Source: Ziziphus jujuba (lineage: Eukaryota > Streptophyta > Magnoliopsida > Rosales > Rhamnaceae). Taken from it: 64,000 bases of DNA. This document shows, in pieces, positions 37,339 to 50,242 of this stretch. The stretch covers positions 9,135,001 to 9,199,000 of the forward strand of contig NC_083387.1 in assembly GCF_031755915.1 (NCBI RefSeq), read 5' to 3'. How positions within the stretch are numbered: position 1 is the first letter of the stretch; every line of letters begins with the position of its first letter. Made by a program: the position numbers and the translations under genes. The notes beneath the pieces are model-generated. The model was given only the letters and a program-made list of their open reading frames with translations, ran no database searches and was not told where the DNA came from.

Positions 37339-39539
37339 ATGGAGAACATTATGAAGAAAGACACACCCAGTTCTACTATCAGCACTCATCAAAGCAACCA
37401 AAATTTTGATTCAGGCACTGCTCTCCAGCTCTTCTTTGATCACATTCCCATCAGTTCAATCCCCGGCATCAGAAACTCACCTGGTATACTACTACACTAT
37501 CTTTTTGTCCAATTTTGGTTGAAGTTTCTATGTAATATATATATATATCTATATATATATATATATATATTTTTTTTTTTTCTGATTTTTTCGTTTTGTT
37601 TTAATTAAAGTATTGGAATTGAAAACTGGTGATTGTGTAAGAGATGCCATCAGTTTGCTGTATGAGAAGAATGCATTTGGTGCACTGGTTGCAGATAATG
37701 CAACAGATGAATTTTCAGAATGTTATATTGGTTTCATTGATTTTGCAAGCATGGTTCTCTGGTGTCTTGAGGTAAATTTTTTTTTTATTTTTTTTATTAG
37801 TATTATTATTTTTTATCTTATTTTATGTCTCTAGCATTTTCCAAACAATCAAACCAACCCATAAAACTTTTATTTTTATTTTTATTTTTTACTTCTATCT
37901 TAAATGGATGCAAAAAGCTTCTCATGAGAATTTCACTTCAGGAATTTGAAAAGGTGAGATACCATAACAGACACAGACACAAAGGAACTGAAGAGACTGA
38001 CCACATTGCTCCATTTTTCTCAATACTTGAACGGTACCCACATATTGGGCATACTAAGGTCATGTTTCTTTTTTCTTTTCCCTTATTTTTTTCAGATATC
38101 AAACTTCATAAGCAAAAAGGGTGATTCTTTAAGTTCAATACTGTTAGGACTAATATAAATGAAATAACTTCCCCGAAAAAACAAAAAATTTGTTTAGTGT
38201 TTTTGTGTATGAAAGAATTACTACTTTATTATACACTTCCAAGGTTTTTACATTTTCGATAAACTACTTCCACATTGATTATTACAGATTGGAGAGCTGG
38301 CTAAATCATTCTTATTGGATCCATTTTTCCCTGTTAACTTAGATGACACACTCTTCCATGTTCTGCTGCTTCTTTCAAAGCATCGGCTGCAAGTTGTTCC
38401 GGTCATAGAGCAACCCAATTCTCAGGTCATTGGTTTTATTACACAGGTATTCTGGTAGCTTTAATTTCTGCTTAGTAAATTGCATTGGCAACTGCAGATA
38501 CCAATTAAATTACTAACATGCAGCTAGAATATCAAAATGCATATCTATCAGCTTAACATGAATATTTGTATCATTTTTATTAAATTAAAAAAAAAAAAAA
38601 GAGAAAAAAAAAAAGAAGGAAGGAAAAAATGAACGTTTGTATCATCATCTTCATCATCTGACCAATGAATAGAATAATTGTTGCTTGTCTCTCTGGTAGA
38701 ATGCAGTTATGCAGTTCCTTCTTCAATCAAGTGGTTTAGACTGGTTTGATCGCATTGCTGACAAAGCTTTGACAGACTTCTGGTATGTATTTATTGTATA
38801 TTTTATACATCAATACAATAATATATTCCAAATTTACGACTACTTGGTTAATCTCCACCCATTTTTTTCATACAGGTTTGAGCACAAAGAACATGCTGTA
38901 CATGTATATGGAGACCAAAGCATAACGGAAGCTCTACATACATTGTGGAAAAATCGAACAGGTGTAATTGCTGTAACAGATCGAGAAAGCAAGAGGCTCA
39001 TTGGCAGTGTGAGAAACAGTGATGTCTACCTTCTTCTTGAGAGTGAAAATCTCCTTCACGATAAAAAGTAAGTTACCTTTTTTTCTTCTCTTTTTTCTTT
39101 TTTTTTTTTTTTTTTTGGGTGGGGGGGTCAAAACATGATAATGCAAGTTTGCAGGACTACCGTGGAGGAATTCATTCACATGGAGAGTCATAACGGAGCC
39201 TCTGATCTGAATGTTGAACAAGACCTTGGGATTCTTCTCTCAAAAGAGATTCTTCTTCTAAGGAAATACTTCCTTCCGAAAATGACCTTGCCGGTCACCA
39301 ACAAAGAAACAGATACACTGAGGCAAGCCATGAAGAACATGTCAGATACAAAAAGCAGCTTCAGCCTTCTAGTTGATGATACACAACAAGCCACGGGGCT
39401 GCTCACATTGAGAGATATAATCATTCAGTTTGCTCCTCCTTGCATAGACTCGGGCATCCATGGAGTTGGTTTTTTTGAATTTGCTCTGGAACAAGCTGGG
39501 TGTCATGTAAACAATGGACATGTAATTTGTGATCGATAA
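37339..39539 (+). CDS. SnRK1 regulatory subunit gamma-like CBS-domain protein
   Basis: Exons 37339-37483, 37611-37771, 37942-38058, 38288-38446, 38700-38782, 38876-39067 and 39155-39539 join to 413 residues, near the length of Arabidopsis KING1 (SNF1-related kinase gamma-1). Matching blocks are IPISSIPGI, VLELKTGDCVRDAISLLYE, YIGFIDFASMVLWCLE, KIGELAKSFLLDPFFPV, LLSKHRLQVVPVIEQP, LQSSGLDWFDRIADKAL, HVYGDQSITEALHTLW, TVEEFIHME and LLTLRDIIIQFAPPC. These lie in four CBS modules (about 47-105, 140-205, 235-300 and 340-400). Such proteins bind adenine nucleotides in animals and yeast; in plants the main SnRK1 gamma role is carried by the beta-gamma subunit, so the exact role of this type is debated. 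It starts 1 kb after the AGPase gene. Family call is secure; function in the complex is inferred. Confidence 0.93.
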
Positions 39540-40485
39540 CTTCATTTATATAGCCATTAATTAATGTATTTCTACTCCATAACAAGATATAAACTAAATC
39601 TTAAATGAAAGATGGGGCAGTCAATAAGGTTGGGCATGGGTGGAGAGGTTTCATGTAAGTTATAGCAGGGTCTTGGAGGGTCATCTGCAAAGGAGAAGAT
39701 CTATCTGACTTCAACCAACCTCCTTTTGGAGATCCATGAGTTTGTCTAAAGAGATTGCAACAAGAAGGAATAATCAAACCACACTAGGAAAATATATGCA
39801 ACCAAAAATTTTTACTTCGGGTGACGAAGTTTATAATACAATAGGCAATTGAAAATTAGCCACACTTGCACATCATATAACAAAAATGTATACATCAAGA
39901 TCATGCACATCATATAACAAAAATGCATACATCGAGACCACCTTAAAGATCGTAAGTAAAGAAAGGCTAACGATTCTCAGCATGATTCTTTTTCACCCTT
40001 CTGTATTTGTCCTTGACATTTTCAGTTCATTAAATAACTTCTTCAGCTCCAGAGCACTCTCCTCTTAAGGGCCATAACCACATGCATAGTTCCTGTCAAA
40101 TTGGAACATTCTCCAGCAGCTCCAGTATTGCAGGCATAATGTATGGTGTTAGCACAGTAAGTTCGCTTTCTCACTTTCTCATTATGCCTAAGACATGATA
40201 GAGAGAGTATACAAAGGTTTGTGTCTTCAGCTCAGGTAGAGAGAGAGAGAGAGTACAAACTATTGCGTATTTAGCTGAACTTTTGAGAGTATACCAATAT
40301 GCAGGCCAGATGCATACCTATGCAACACTCAGGGTTTATAGAGCTCACATTCTGCTCACTGATTAATTTTGATGAATGACCAAAAAGCATTGTTTGTCCT
40401 CGAAAAAAACAATGCTGGCCAGCTAGAACCGTCATGATCCCATTTTGACCATTTAGCTCACTTTCCATTCTAAAACCTGACTTGT
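39540..40485. other. Intergenic space between converging genes
   Basis: 3' flanks of the SnRK1 gamma-type gene (+) and the PCH1-like gene (-). A 38-bp-period duplication occurs at about 39868-39935 (CACATCATATAACAAAAATG twice) and an AG repeat near 40240. No gene seen. Confidence 0.6.
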
Positions 40486-43400
40486 TCACTTGCAATTCCA
40501 AACTACTAAACCCCCCTTTTTAGTAAATTCGCAAGGTCTGAACCCAGTCATGGCCTTTCCCATTAATGCCATAGCAGCAAGGCTTGGAAAATGCTTCTGT
40601 TGAACTTCATTCGACATTACCTTCAAACATTGTGGTTCAAAGAACTCCACTGCTTTAGACTTCTTTGGGGGAGCCACAGCAACATTACGGCGCCACCTTT
40701 GGATCCAAGGATGTGAAATTTTTATATCTTGATTTTCCCTCTTTGATTCAATAGGTGAGGATTCACTGTTTCTTAATAAGAAAGCAGTTTGATTGCGGAT
40801 CGTCTGTTCTTTACCTTCACATGTACCCATAGGGGGTTCTGAATTGTTTATGCTGCGGTTCATAATTTTGCTGAAGAACTTATTAACCTTTTCATGGGAA
40901 GAGGCTTCTGCCATTTCTGAGCTCTTAGTACCACAGGCAGAAGTAGGACTCAACTTTAGGCGCTTAACCCATATGCTGCTTGGCTCTTGTTCCAGATAAC
41001 TATCTGAGCGTGCAGAGGATTTTAATCTTTTTGGCTGCACAGCATGGGAAAGGAGGTGTTCAACATCCAAACTCTGGGTTTTTGATGTACTTGTCTCTTT
41101 GTCATCTCCATAAGCTGCGAGATCAGGAAGCTCTTGATTTATATCAGGTAAGTTTGTTTTTACCCGGTTGTTTCTAGTTTCTTCTTCAGTTGAAGGGAAT
41201 ACAGGTTGAGACGTTGGTGACTGTGGGTCCAATTCAATGCACTACAAAATTCATATCGTGTAATGATTTCACAACTATTTCAAGACTAAATATAACACAA
41301 AATATGTTTATACACTTGATCCTGCATAGCATCACCACTACAAGTCCAATTTAATTAAAAACTTAATTATACTTATGACCTATACAATAGTCCAATTTAA
41401 TTAAAAACTTAATTATGCTTATGACCTATACACTAGTCCAATTTAATTAAAAACTTAATTATGCTTATGACCTATACACTCAATATATCTTAACCTATTT
41501 TAATTGAATAAAACATTTATAGGTTCTAGGCTTCATTTTACCTGCAGTAATTAATACATAAAGGTGAATGTATTTATGACTGTCCATGTATGCAATAAAT
41601 AGCTAACAATGACAATAATAACAAAAAAATAATAATAGAATGAACAGCAGCAATAATGACAATACCAAACAAGAACACTGGTAAAATCAGTACTTATAAC
41701 AAAATAGCTAGGATCAATAATGTCCAACAAAATAGAGCTTGGAGCTATGATGGAAACTAATGTACAATGCTTCATAACTTGGGGTTCATGGATTGACCTC
41801 TAATAAGTAACAGTAATGAGCTATGGAAAAAAAATATAAACCAACAAATTCATTGTCTATGAAAAAATAAGGACAGCATTTTACATCTAGCAGTAAATGT
41901 ACAGCGTTTGAGCAAGCAAGTAGATACCCAAATTGATGATTATAACACATTATCAAGGACAAAAAATATGAAGGCTTACCTTATTTGGTGGCGAAGAAGC
42001 CATACCTACAAGCAAACAGCCAGAACCCTCAGTTAAAAACAAATCAAAGCAAGGGTAAAAGTTAACAAATGTATAAATAGTAAATGACACTGACAAAAAG
42101 CTGCCAATGAAATCCAGTGGTCACCCCTTTCTAAAAAAACATCTTAAAGACTTATTTACTGAAAACCTAAAAAATCCATATAGCATGGAATAAAATTTCA
42201 ATCAACTCATGACTCATGGAAAACATGAAACTATGTAAATACCAGAAACACGATTCTCCCGGAAAATATCCATGTCCATGGTATCAGTGTCAGCTGATGA
42301 TTCATTATTTAAATTTGCTGCTGAAGTGTTGAAATCTTTGGCATCTTTCTCTCCCTCACTACTTGCGGAACTTCCTAGAAGTTGTAGCTTCACTCCAGGC
42401 TGAACTGGGAATTCATTATCTGGACATAAGCTGAAGAGCTCAGTAAAAGTGCTTCCTTTCAACTTGGTTGGCAGTGACGACTCTTTCAACATTGGACCTC
42501 CTTCACAGAGATCAAAATTGGTTTTTTTTGCAAACATAAAATGATGAGTTGTTTGAGAAAACTTGGTTTGACCTCTAGCTGAATCTTCCATGGAGTTGAC
42601 AGTGGAGCAAATTCTCAAATCCTCCATGTTATACAGATCACATGGCAAGCTTGGTAGTGAAGAACGTCCAAGATATAATTTTTTGGCGCCATGCAGCCCA
42701 GAAGATATGCTCCGGCTAGGAAACAATCCATTACCTGAACAATCTGGTATCCTTTGCCTCTGCTTACCAAGAAAATGAGGTTGCTGAATGCTTTTTGAGA
42801 TATCATGTGGTAAAGCCACATCATTATGCCTCGATAATGAGTTTGTAGATCTTCTAGCCATATTGATTGTCTTCTCATGAACCAAAATCATAGAATTGCT
42901 AGGGTAGTTAGTATTTGTGGCTTCATCTTCAGATACTAAAATGGAGTTTATTTTATTAATTTTCTCCTGTGACTGCATCGGAGCTCTGTGGTTACATCCA
43001 TGTGGCACAATTTTTGAAGTTGATCCCACAAAATCATCCTCGAGGACCTTTCTCTTACTTTCAATAAACTTATCATATTTCGCCAGCTGCTCAGGCTGAA
43101 AATGACACTCTCTTGATGATGTATCTGGATCAGGTGGAGACCTTGCGAGCATTGAGAATGGGTACCTGTCACCCCTACTGAGAGAAAAAGGATAATATCT
43201 GGAATCAAGATCAATTTGAGACCTTAGATGAGAAATAGAAGCCTGTCCAATCTTTTCAGCCACAAAACTCTCTCCCTTTTGAGGAAGGCCGCACACTGGA
43301 AGGGGCTGGAAATCCGATCTGTCACTCCTTAACCTTTCTGAACTCGACATTGGACTTTCATTGCTGATATTGACTGTTTTTCCTTTATTAACTTCACTAA

Positions 43401-43641
43401 ATCCTTTTGCATATTTAGAACTACTATCCACTATCTCTGTCCCACTAAGGAGGTGATGCTGCCTTGCATCATGATTGTCTTCATGGGATTCATAGCAAAC
43501 TGATAATTGACTACAACCTCGGTTTGCTGATTTGCAGCTTGTGCGCATCCAATGAGCCATCCAAGCAGATTGGTAAGGATGCGCAGCTTTCCCAGTCATT
43601 CGATTGCTATTATCATAAGATTGTACAACACGATCAGACAT
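40486..43641 (-). CDS. PCH1-like protein (At2g16365-type)
   Basis: Three coding exons on the minus strand (43641-42243, 42005-41980, 41241-40486) join in frame to 726 residues. The N-terminus has YQSAWMAHWMRTS (about residues 23-35) and the last 73 residues (from WIQRWRRN to VVWNCK) form a compact block with KKSKAVEFFEPQ, FPSLAAMALMGKAM and GFRPCEFTKKG. Between them the chain is long, serine-rich and disordered, with basic clusters such as PKRLK and VKRLK that could be nuclear signals. This architecture recalls PHOTOPERIODIC CONTROL OF HYPOCOTYL 1, often labelled an F-box protein, which binds active phytochrome B and stabilises photobodies. I see no F-box. The assignment rests on memory of the conserved ends. 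A noncoding first exon near 44990-45240 splices into a leader exon starting about 43657. Confidence 0.65.
41343..41480. repeat. Three-copy tandem repeat in a PCH1-like intron, 46-bp period
   Basis: Units starting AGTCCAATTTAATTAAAAAC at 41343, 41389 and 41435 each end in TTATGACCTATACA with only single-base differences. They lie in the last intron of the minus-strand gene. Confidence 0.9.
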
Positions 43642-45250
43642 GGTAGGTTATGCTCCTAAATTCAGAGTAAAAAAACTCTCTCAATAGCTTGTCAAAAGGC
43701 ACCTGAAAATGTACAGTCCAAGAAAGCAGTATTTAGAGTCCATAGACCAATCATATATGGTTATTCCACTTCAACAGTTATAATTGTGAAAAAACCAAAC
43801 CAATGGATTCAAGCGCTGATCATTCTATGCCTTTTATATAAAGTTAGGTTCTGACAACATAATGGATGGTTTTGAGGCCATGCATATGTATCCTTGTCCT
43901 CATAGAGAAATTATTGATCAAAGCTCTTTATTATGAAAATAAAAATTAGAAGCATCAAATACATGTGTTGACCATGTGTACAGTTTTCCAAATATCCAAG
44001 ATACTGTATTGAAAAGGAAAAGAAGGATGGTACAACATCCATGGCTCTCCTTAGATAAGAAATTGTACAACAGCTTTTCAATTATTTCGATCATGTAAAT
44101 TTTCTTCATTGTCTCTACTTGGAGAGAAGGGGGGCGGGGAAAAGGTAGAATTCTTGATTCTTGCCGCAGTTATCCATTAAACATACTACAGTTTGATCAA
44201 TGATAAAAAAGGTCGGAGCTTTATCAACAATGGATATCGATTATTGGGAAGACAACCAAATGCACGACTACAAGGTACAACTTGGAGGCTATAGATGAAT
44301 CTAAGAAGGTATCGTATCCAAATGAAGCAAAGAAATAACTAGAAAAGTTAAAGATGGTCCAATTGAAATCCACTGTAGAGATTTGTAGATGCTGTCCAAT
44401 TGAAATCCACTGTAGAGATTTGTAGATGCTCATACCTTCCACCAAACTAAATACTTACTATGCTTCACCCCACCTTTTAATTTTAGATGATTCCAGTAAT
44501 CACTCTAGTAAGACCTGTAAGGAAAAGCAGTGGCCAAAGCTAGTACTACTAGAGCATACCAATTCCCAGAAAAGGTTAGCATGTTAACTTTTGACTCATA
44601 AATCATTTAATTCTAGCTTAAAAAGAAAAGAAAACGGACAAAAAAAAAAAAAAAAAAAAAGGCAGTTTTCCCATTTCAGTACCAAAACGAATTGTAGGAC
44701 TAGAAAGTAAGGGCCAGAAGGAAGCAAACTGGAAACAATATGAAATTACAGATATATGTGATACATCCAAACCACCCATTAGAGCAAAAGTTTCCTATAT
44801 CCGAGCAACAAGCTGAAAACTATGGAGTGCCATTACAACAATCACTAAAACAGAGTTTACACCACAGAAGATATAGAGTATTATACAGAATTCCAAACAC
44901 AGCAATACCCATAAAGCAGAAGTTAAAAAAGAAAGCTTAAATATACAAAAACAAATAAATAAATAATTGGAAACCCACTGAAATCTTACCTCCAAAGGCA
45001 AGAACTTTGAAGCCCCAGTGTCAAAGAAAAAAAAAATCTGGGTCTTTTACAAAGTAGTTGTAAGAGCGAGGATTGGTGTTTGAAGAAGCGGATCGAGATG
45101 CAGATATGGAGATCAGAGAGAGAGAGCGGAAACACGAAGCATAATGCAAGAAGCAGACTTGAAAAAGAAGCAGAAGTTGAAAGAGAGAAAAAGCCGGAAA
45201 GGGAAGGTGAAAGGGAGAGCATCTAAAAGCCGAGCTTAGAGGCTGCTCGC
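43642..45250 (-). other. 5' leader and leader intron of the PCH1-like gene
   Basis: Reading the minus strand, a pyrimidine-rich leader around 45240-44990 ends at a GTAAG donor (44989-44985). A TTTAG acceptor precedes a short leader piece ending at the ATG (43641). This is the typical layout of a long 5'-UTR intron. Transcript ends are inferred. The intron contains a poly-A run at 44640-44660. Confidence 0.5.
44357..44430. repeat. Exact two-copy tandem repeat, 37-bp unit
   Basis: The unit GTCCAATTGAAATCCACTGT to TAGATGCT at 44357-44393 is repeated exactly at 44394-44430, inside the leader intron of the PCH1-like gene. Confidence 0.92.
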
Positions 45251-45259
45251 TACCCACTC

Positions 45260-45755
45260 AGCCACATACTCAAATTCTACTCTCAGCCACCCAGACAGAA
45301 ATGGCTGCGACTCCCGGGACCCACTCCCCTGCACTTTTTCAATTCCACTTCATTTTTTTTTTCCTCTCTTTTTTTATTATGTTAATTTTTTAAAATTTTA
45401 AAATTTTCTAAATTGAAAAGTATATGATTTTCTATTTGATTGTAAGAGGTATATATCAATTGTATTTACCAAAAAAATTTAAAAAAAAGAAAGATATATG
45501 TCAATCGTGGCAATAGTTAATATGGTAAAGATCCAATGTTTTTCTTCTTTTTTTTTTTTTTTTCTCCCCCCCCCCCCAAAAAAAAAAAACAACAACCAAT
45601 ACTCTTATTAGTGTGTTTGAATCAACGTTCCTTATCAAAAAAGCTTTTGCACTAGCCAAATGGAATAATCAATGTGAGCAATAAGAGAGCTAAATTTGCT
45701 TTTGGTTATATAACTTTGTAGCATTACTCCATTCTTAAACAATTTTGTTATATTG

Positions 45756-45803
<48 letters not shown>

Positions 45804-48800
45804 AGTATATTCATATTTTAAAAAGTAAATGTTGGACACAATAATATATATCTCTTTGCCTAGTGAATAAATTTGAACAACCTTTTTATTTTTTTAATAA
45901 ACAAGTGTTGGAAGTCATCTAGATTAACGATTTTTAAAATTAAAGTATAATTGAAGAAATAGCAAACTTTAATAAGTTGATAAATTTCCATCACAAAATA
46001 AAAACTATGTTCCCAATAGCCTACGACACGTTGTCACGAAAAGGTATCATTTGGTAATAAGCTATGCATACATAAAATGTGCAATGTCATCTATTAAAAG
46101 AAGAAAGAGTTACCTTTTGATGGAAATTTACCAATATAACAAGCGAAAAATATGACACTTTAATTAATAGATTAAGTTTTAATATCTATTTGGACAAATG
46201 CCAATTCCAATAGATTTTCATCATAAAATTATTAATCAAATTACAAGATATCAAAAATTATTAAAAAAAAAAATAGTTATATATAATGTACACGCACATG
46301 GAGTGCATTACATTGAAAGAACCTTAAAACGTGATGTCTATGGAATTGTGGAATGCATGAGTGTTACTCTTTTTCTTTTTTTTCTTTTTTTTAATTCCTG
46401 ATTTCTACGCAGCTCAAAGGCATAGATATTTTCTACAATTTGAGCAAATTGGAAACTTGGACACCATAAATATCTTCTTCCTTTATCTTTTCCCATCCAA
46501 AAAAAAAAAAATCTTCTTCTATCTTTGTTTCCTTTTTTGATTTATTAATATATTTGAATGTGATTGTCTCTCACTTTCTGCAAGAAAATATCTTAGGCAG
46601 CCCACTTACAAGTTGCAGTACTAGCATATATATATATATAATCTGAGTTTCCCAAATATCTCGGAATTTGTGCAACTCGGTCGGCCGGGAGTATCAGGCC
46701 AATGCAACGCAATGGCCCATGTGGAAAATGGGCTCCTCTTGCGGGCCCTGCTTTTCTGGTCAACATTTACGTTTTGATAAGCATTTAAATTTGGAACACA
46801 CTTTTTTCTTTTTTTTTTTCTAATCTTAAAAAATAAAAATAAAAATTGGAACACACTCTGAAAAACAAAAGTTTGAAAAAAATTATTAAATAGATAAATT
46901 AAAAATAAATAAACAAAATAAAGAGGCTGCTGGTAGTTCAGACTTCAAATTGTACTAATAGTAGACATAAGGAGGACCAATGATATCCTTTTAAGATCAG
47001 AATTCAGGATATGATATATGCATCATTATCCTTCCTCATACCACTCAAAATAAAATTTTACTATTTAACTGTTCTTTTCATTTTCCGGCTTATGGTAAAA
47101 TTAGTTTTCAGATAATCGCTTTCTAGAGAATTTATACATATCTATGTATATAACAATAATAATAATAATGCGAAAATACATGATTTGAATATAATTGATA
47201 GATTAACACATATTAGGACAATTACCAAACAAATGTGGAACTCTTTTTATTTTTGGTTAAGGTTTTCATAATTTCATTGTATACCAACCAATTAAGACTA
47301 CAATTCTTTATATCTAAGAGAAAATGCTAGTTTCCCTTATCCATAATATTAGAAAACAAAAAAAAAAAAAGGTTTTTTTAATCATAAAAAAATGTTTTAA
47401 ATGTAGCATATCCCGGATATTTTTTCAAAATAGAGCCATGAAAAAAAACAAAAGCAAAAGGATGAATTTTTTTAGTGTTATATTTTGGAAGTCTTCCCGA
47501 ATGAAATTAATCAACAAACTTCATTAACCTCATATTTTCAAGACTAAAGAGTAAGTGCTGTGAGGTGGTCGAGTCAAGGTCAAACGTCCAACTTGGACCA
47601 CCAAATAAAGCCTATTAATTAAGCAAAACTTAAAATTTTAGATTATGTGGACATGATTTAAAGAATAAAGTACCATCTAGTTGAGCAAAAACAATAAACT
47701 AAACATGTTATCTCAACAAAACAAAGACTACACAGACAATGTTAATTAAAGATACATATTAAATGGACAACGAATTAATAGAGAAGTTTCACGATTAATG
47801 CTGATCTTTATACCTTATATGACTAAGAAAACTATAGTTAGGATCATACGTGGACATTTATTTGAACAAACACTCATCAAGGCAACCACATGAATATATT
47901 TAATTTATATTTTAGAAAATATTCATAACCACAAATTGTGACATTGCCTTATTATGTTTCATGCATGAAATTAAAAGCACAAGATCCTCATGCAAGACAG
48001 AGAGAGTACCGAATTTTTGTTGCTTAGCATTAAATATTCTATATTGGAAAATTTGAAACCACAGGAAAGAAAGAACAAATATCTATATGGTATTGGTTAG
48101 AAAAAAATAGAATCACTCCAATTGAAAGACCCAACTAATAAAGTCATTATACTATATTGCCATGCAATTACAAGTCTCTCATTTGGCAATAATCACATGC
48201 AATTTCAAGTCTCTCATTTGGCTTTTCCTTATGAAACATTTGTTTAAATTACTGTTTGGCACGGCTTTTAAAATGATATTTTTGACTTCTAAAGACTAAA
48301 CACAATTTTTTATAGTGTTTCGACAGATTCCTATAAAGCTTCACGTTTCATGAAAATATTCCAATCAAAACCAATAAAGTATATTTTTTACTATGAAACT
48401 CTTATTTCAAAAGCTGAAGTTTTGAGCAAAGCAAAAAAAAAAAAAAAAAAAGAAGTTAGTCTATACTATATTTCAAAAATTATTTTGGAGTTAGAGGGCA
48501 TAGATTTGAGTTTTTTTTTTTATTTTTTTAATTTTCCCCTCAAAGGCACATAAAGACACACTACCATAAAAAAAAATAAAAGACAAAGAGAAACAGTAGT
48601 ACAGTACCATGTTTTAGTCACATCCAAAAGCAGGCTATGGACTGCCACATTCTAAATAAACCGGACCACGGGTTCATTAAAGAACGCCTGTTCAACTGTC
48701 GGCGGCTCGGCTTCGGCTTGCAAGAGAGTTGAGCCGATGGAAAGATGGGAAGCTCGGAATGTAAATAGAATTAGAATTTAGAAGGGAAAAAACAATAAAA

Positions 48801-49154
48801 AAAAAGAAGAATACGTGTACACCCACCGTGTTTGGCCACACAACCTAAGAAAACTTGTGGCCATGGTTTGGACACGTCATCCTATTTTGGGTTTTTATGG
48901 AGGTGCTTAGTGCAAATTAAAAATTGGATATGAATGGTTGTGATTGCCTTAAATTTACAAAATTTGATAATTTCGTAGGATTTCCTTCTTATTAGGGACT
49001 TAATTGGCATCTTGTTTTTGACACTGACTTCTACCTACTTTAATCCCTACAACTCTAATAATTCCATAATGGTACCAAGAAAAATTTATATACTACCTAA
49101 AAATGATTAATAAATTGACAATTTTCATTCACACTTGTTACTATCATTAGTTTA

Positions 49155-49190
<36 letters not shown>

Positions 49191-50054
49191 ATGAGAGAGA
49201 GAGAAGAGAGAGAGAGTGAGAGAGATATTGTCGTTTATCAATTTTTGCGAAAATTTAAATTATGCCATTTCAATTTTATTGCTATTTCATTAAGACACAT
49301 TTTTTAAAATTTTTTATTTATCTCTTTTTAGTATTCTAAAATTATTAAAAAATAATTTATCAAATTTTATTAATTTTTACAAGTTAATTTTTACAATTAA
49401 AAGTCAAAATTATATTTTAACAATGTTATTAATCATCATATATAAATTTTAAATTTATTTTTAATCTTTAATTGCTAAAATTAACTTGAGTATGTTTTGA
49501 CATCAATAAAAATAAATTTTTAAAAAAATATGAGATTTAAATGAAATAATGATAATATTAAAAAGGAATAATTAAAATTTTTGTTTAATTTTAATAATTA
49601 AAGATCATACATAAGTTCAAAATCTATGTTCTATGTTTAAAGAACATTACAACATTATAATTTTGATCTTTGATTTAAAAATAACTAGTAAAAACTGATA
49701 AGTTAATCTTTTTTTGAATAATTTAAAAAACTAAAAAACATAAATGAGAATTTTAAAAAAATATAATATCTAAATGAAATAATAGCATGTAAAATAAAAT
49801 TTTTCCATAACAAATTAATTTAAATAAATTTAGCATGAAGTTTACCGGAAAACGGGCCTAAAACTATTTGAGTTTGAATTAAGTCTTTGAATTGGGCCTG
49901 TCAAGTTACTCCTTCTAATATTGGGGTGACCCTTTCCGGTCCGGGGCATGTCTCGGGGCATGTCTCTGGTTTGGATATTTGATGATGTTTTTCTTTAAGA
50001 AGAGAGAGGGCAAACCAAGACACAGTGGATAGTTTAGAAGGTTATTGATAATAA
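45260..50054. other. Gene-free AT-rich region
   Basis: About 4.8 kb with TA repeats (45760-45800, 49160-49190), a GA stretch at 49193-49225, poly-A/T runs and a GC-richer patch near 48650-48750. No open frame resembles a protein I know. Confidence 0.6.
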
Positions 50055-50242
50055 CGGGCCGTTTAGAAGTGATTTTGAAGCGACTAAAATCATATATAAC
50101 ATTTAATTAAAAATTATAAAATTATTTCTTAGTAATTTTGTTATTAAAAAGTTACCTATTTAATAATTTTAAGAAAAAAAAAATACTATTTGAGAAATTC
50201 TTAAAACATTAGTAAATCCTCTAATCACTTTCAAACGGACTC
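50055..50242. mobile_element. MITE with TAA target duplication (PIF/Harbinger-like)
   Basis: A 188-bp element. The left end CGGGCCGTTTAGAAGTGATT and the reverse complement of the right end GAGTCCGTTTGAAAGTGATT agree at most positions. The trinucleotide TAA flanks both sides (50052-50054 and 50243-50245). Small size, inverted ends with GGGCC/GGTCC-type starts and a 3-bp TAA duplication suit PIF/Harbinger-type MITEs. It lies about 350 bp upstream of the RER1 leader. Confidence 0.7.
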
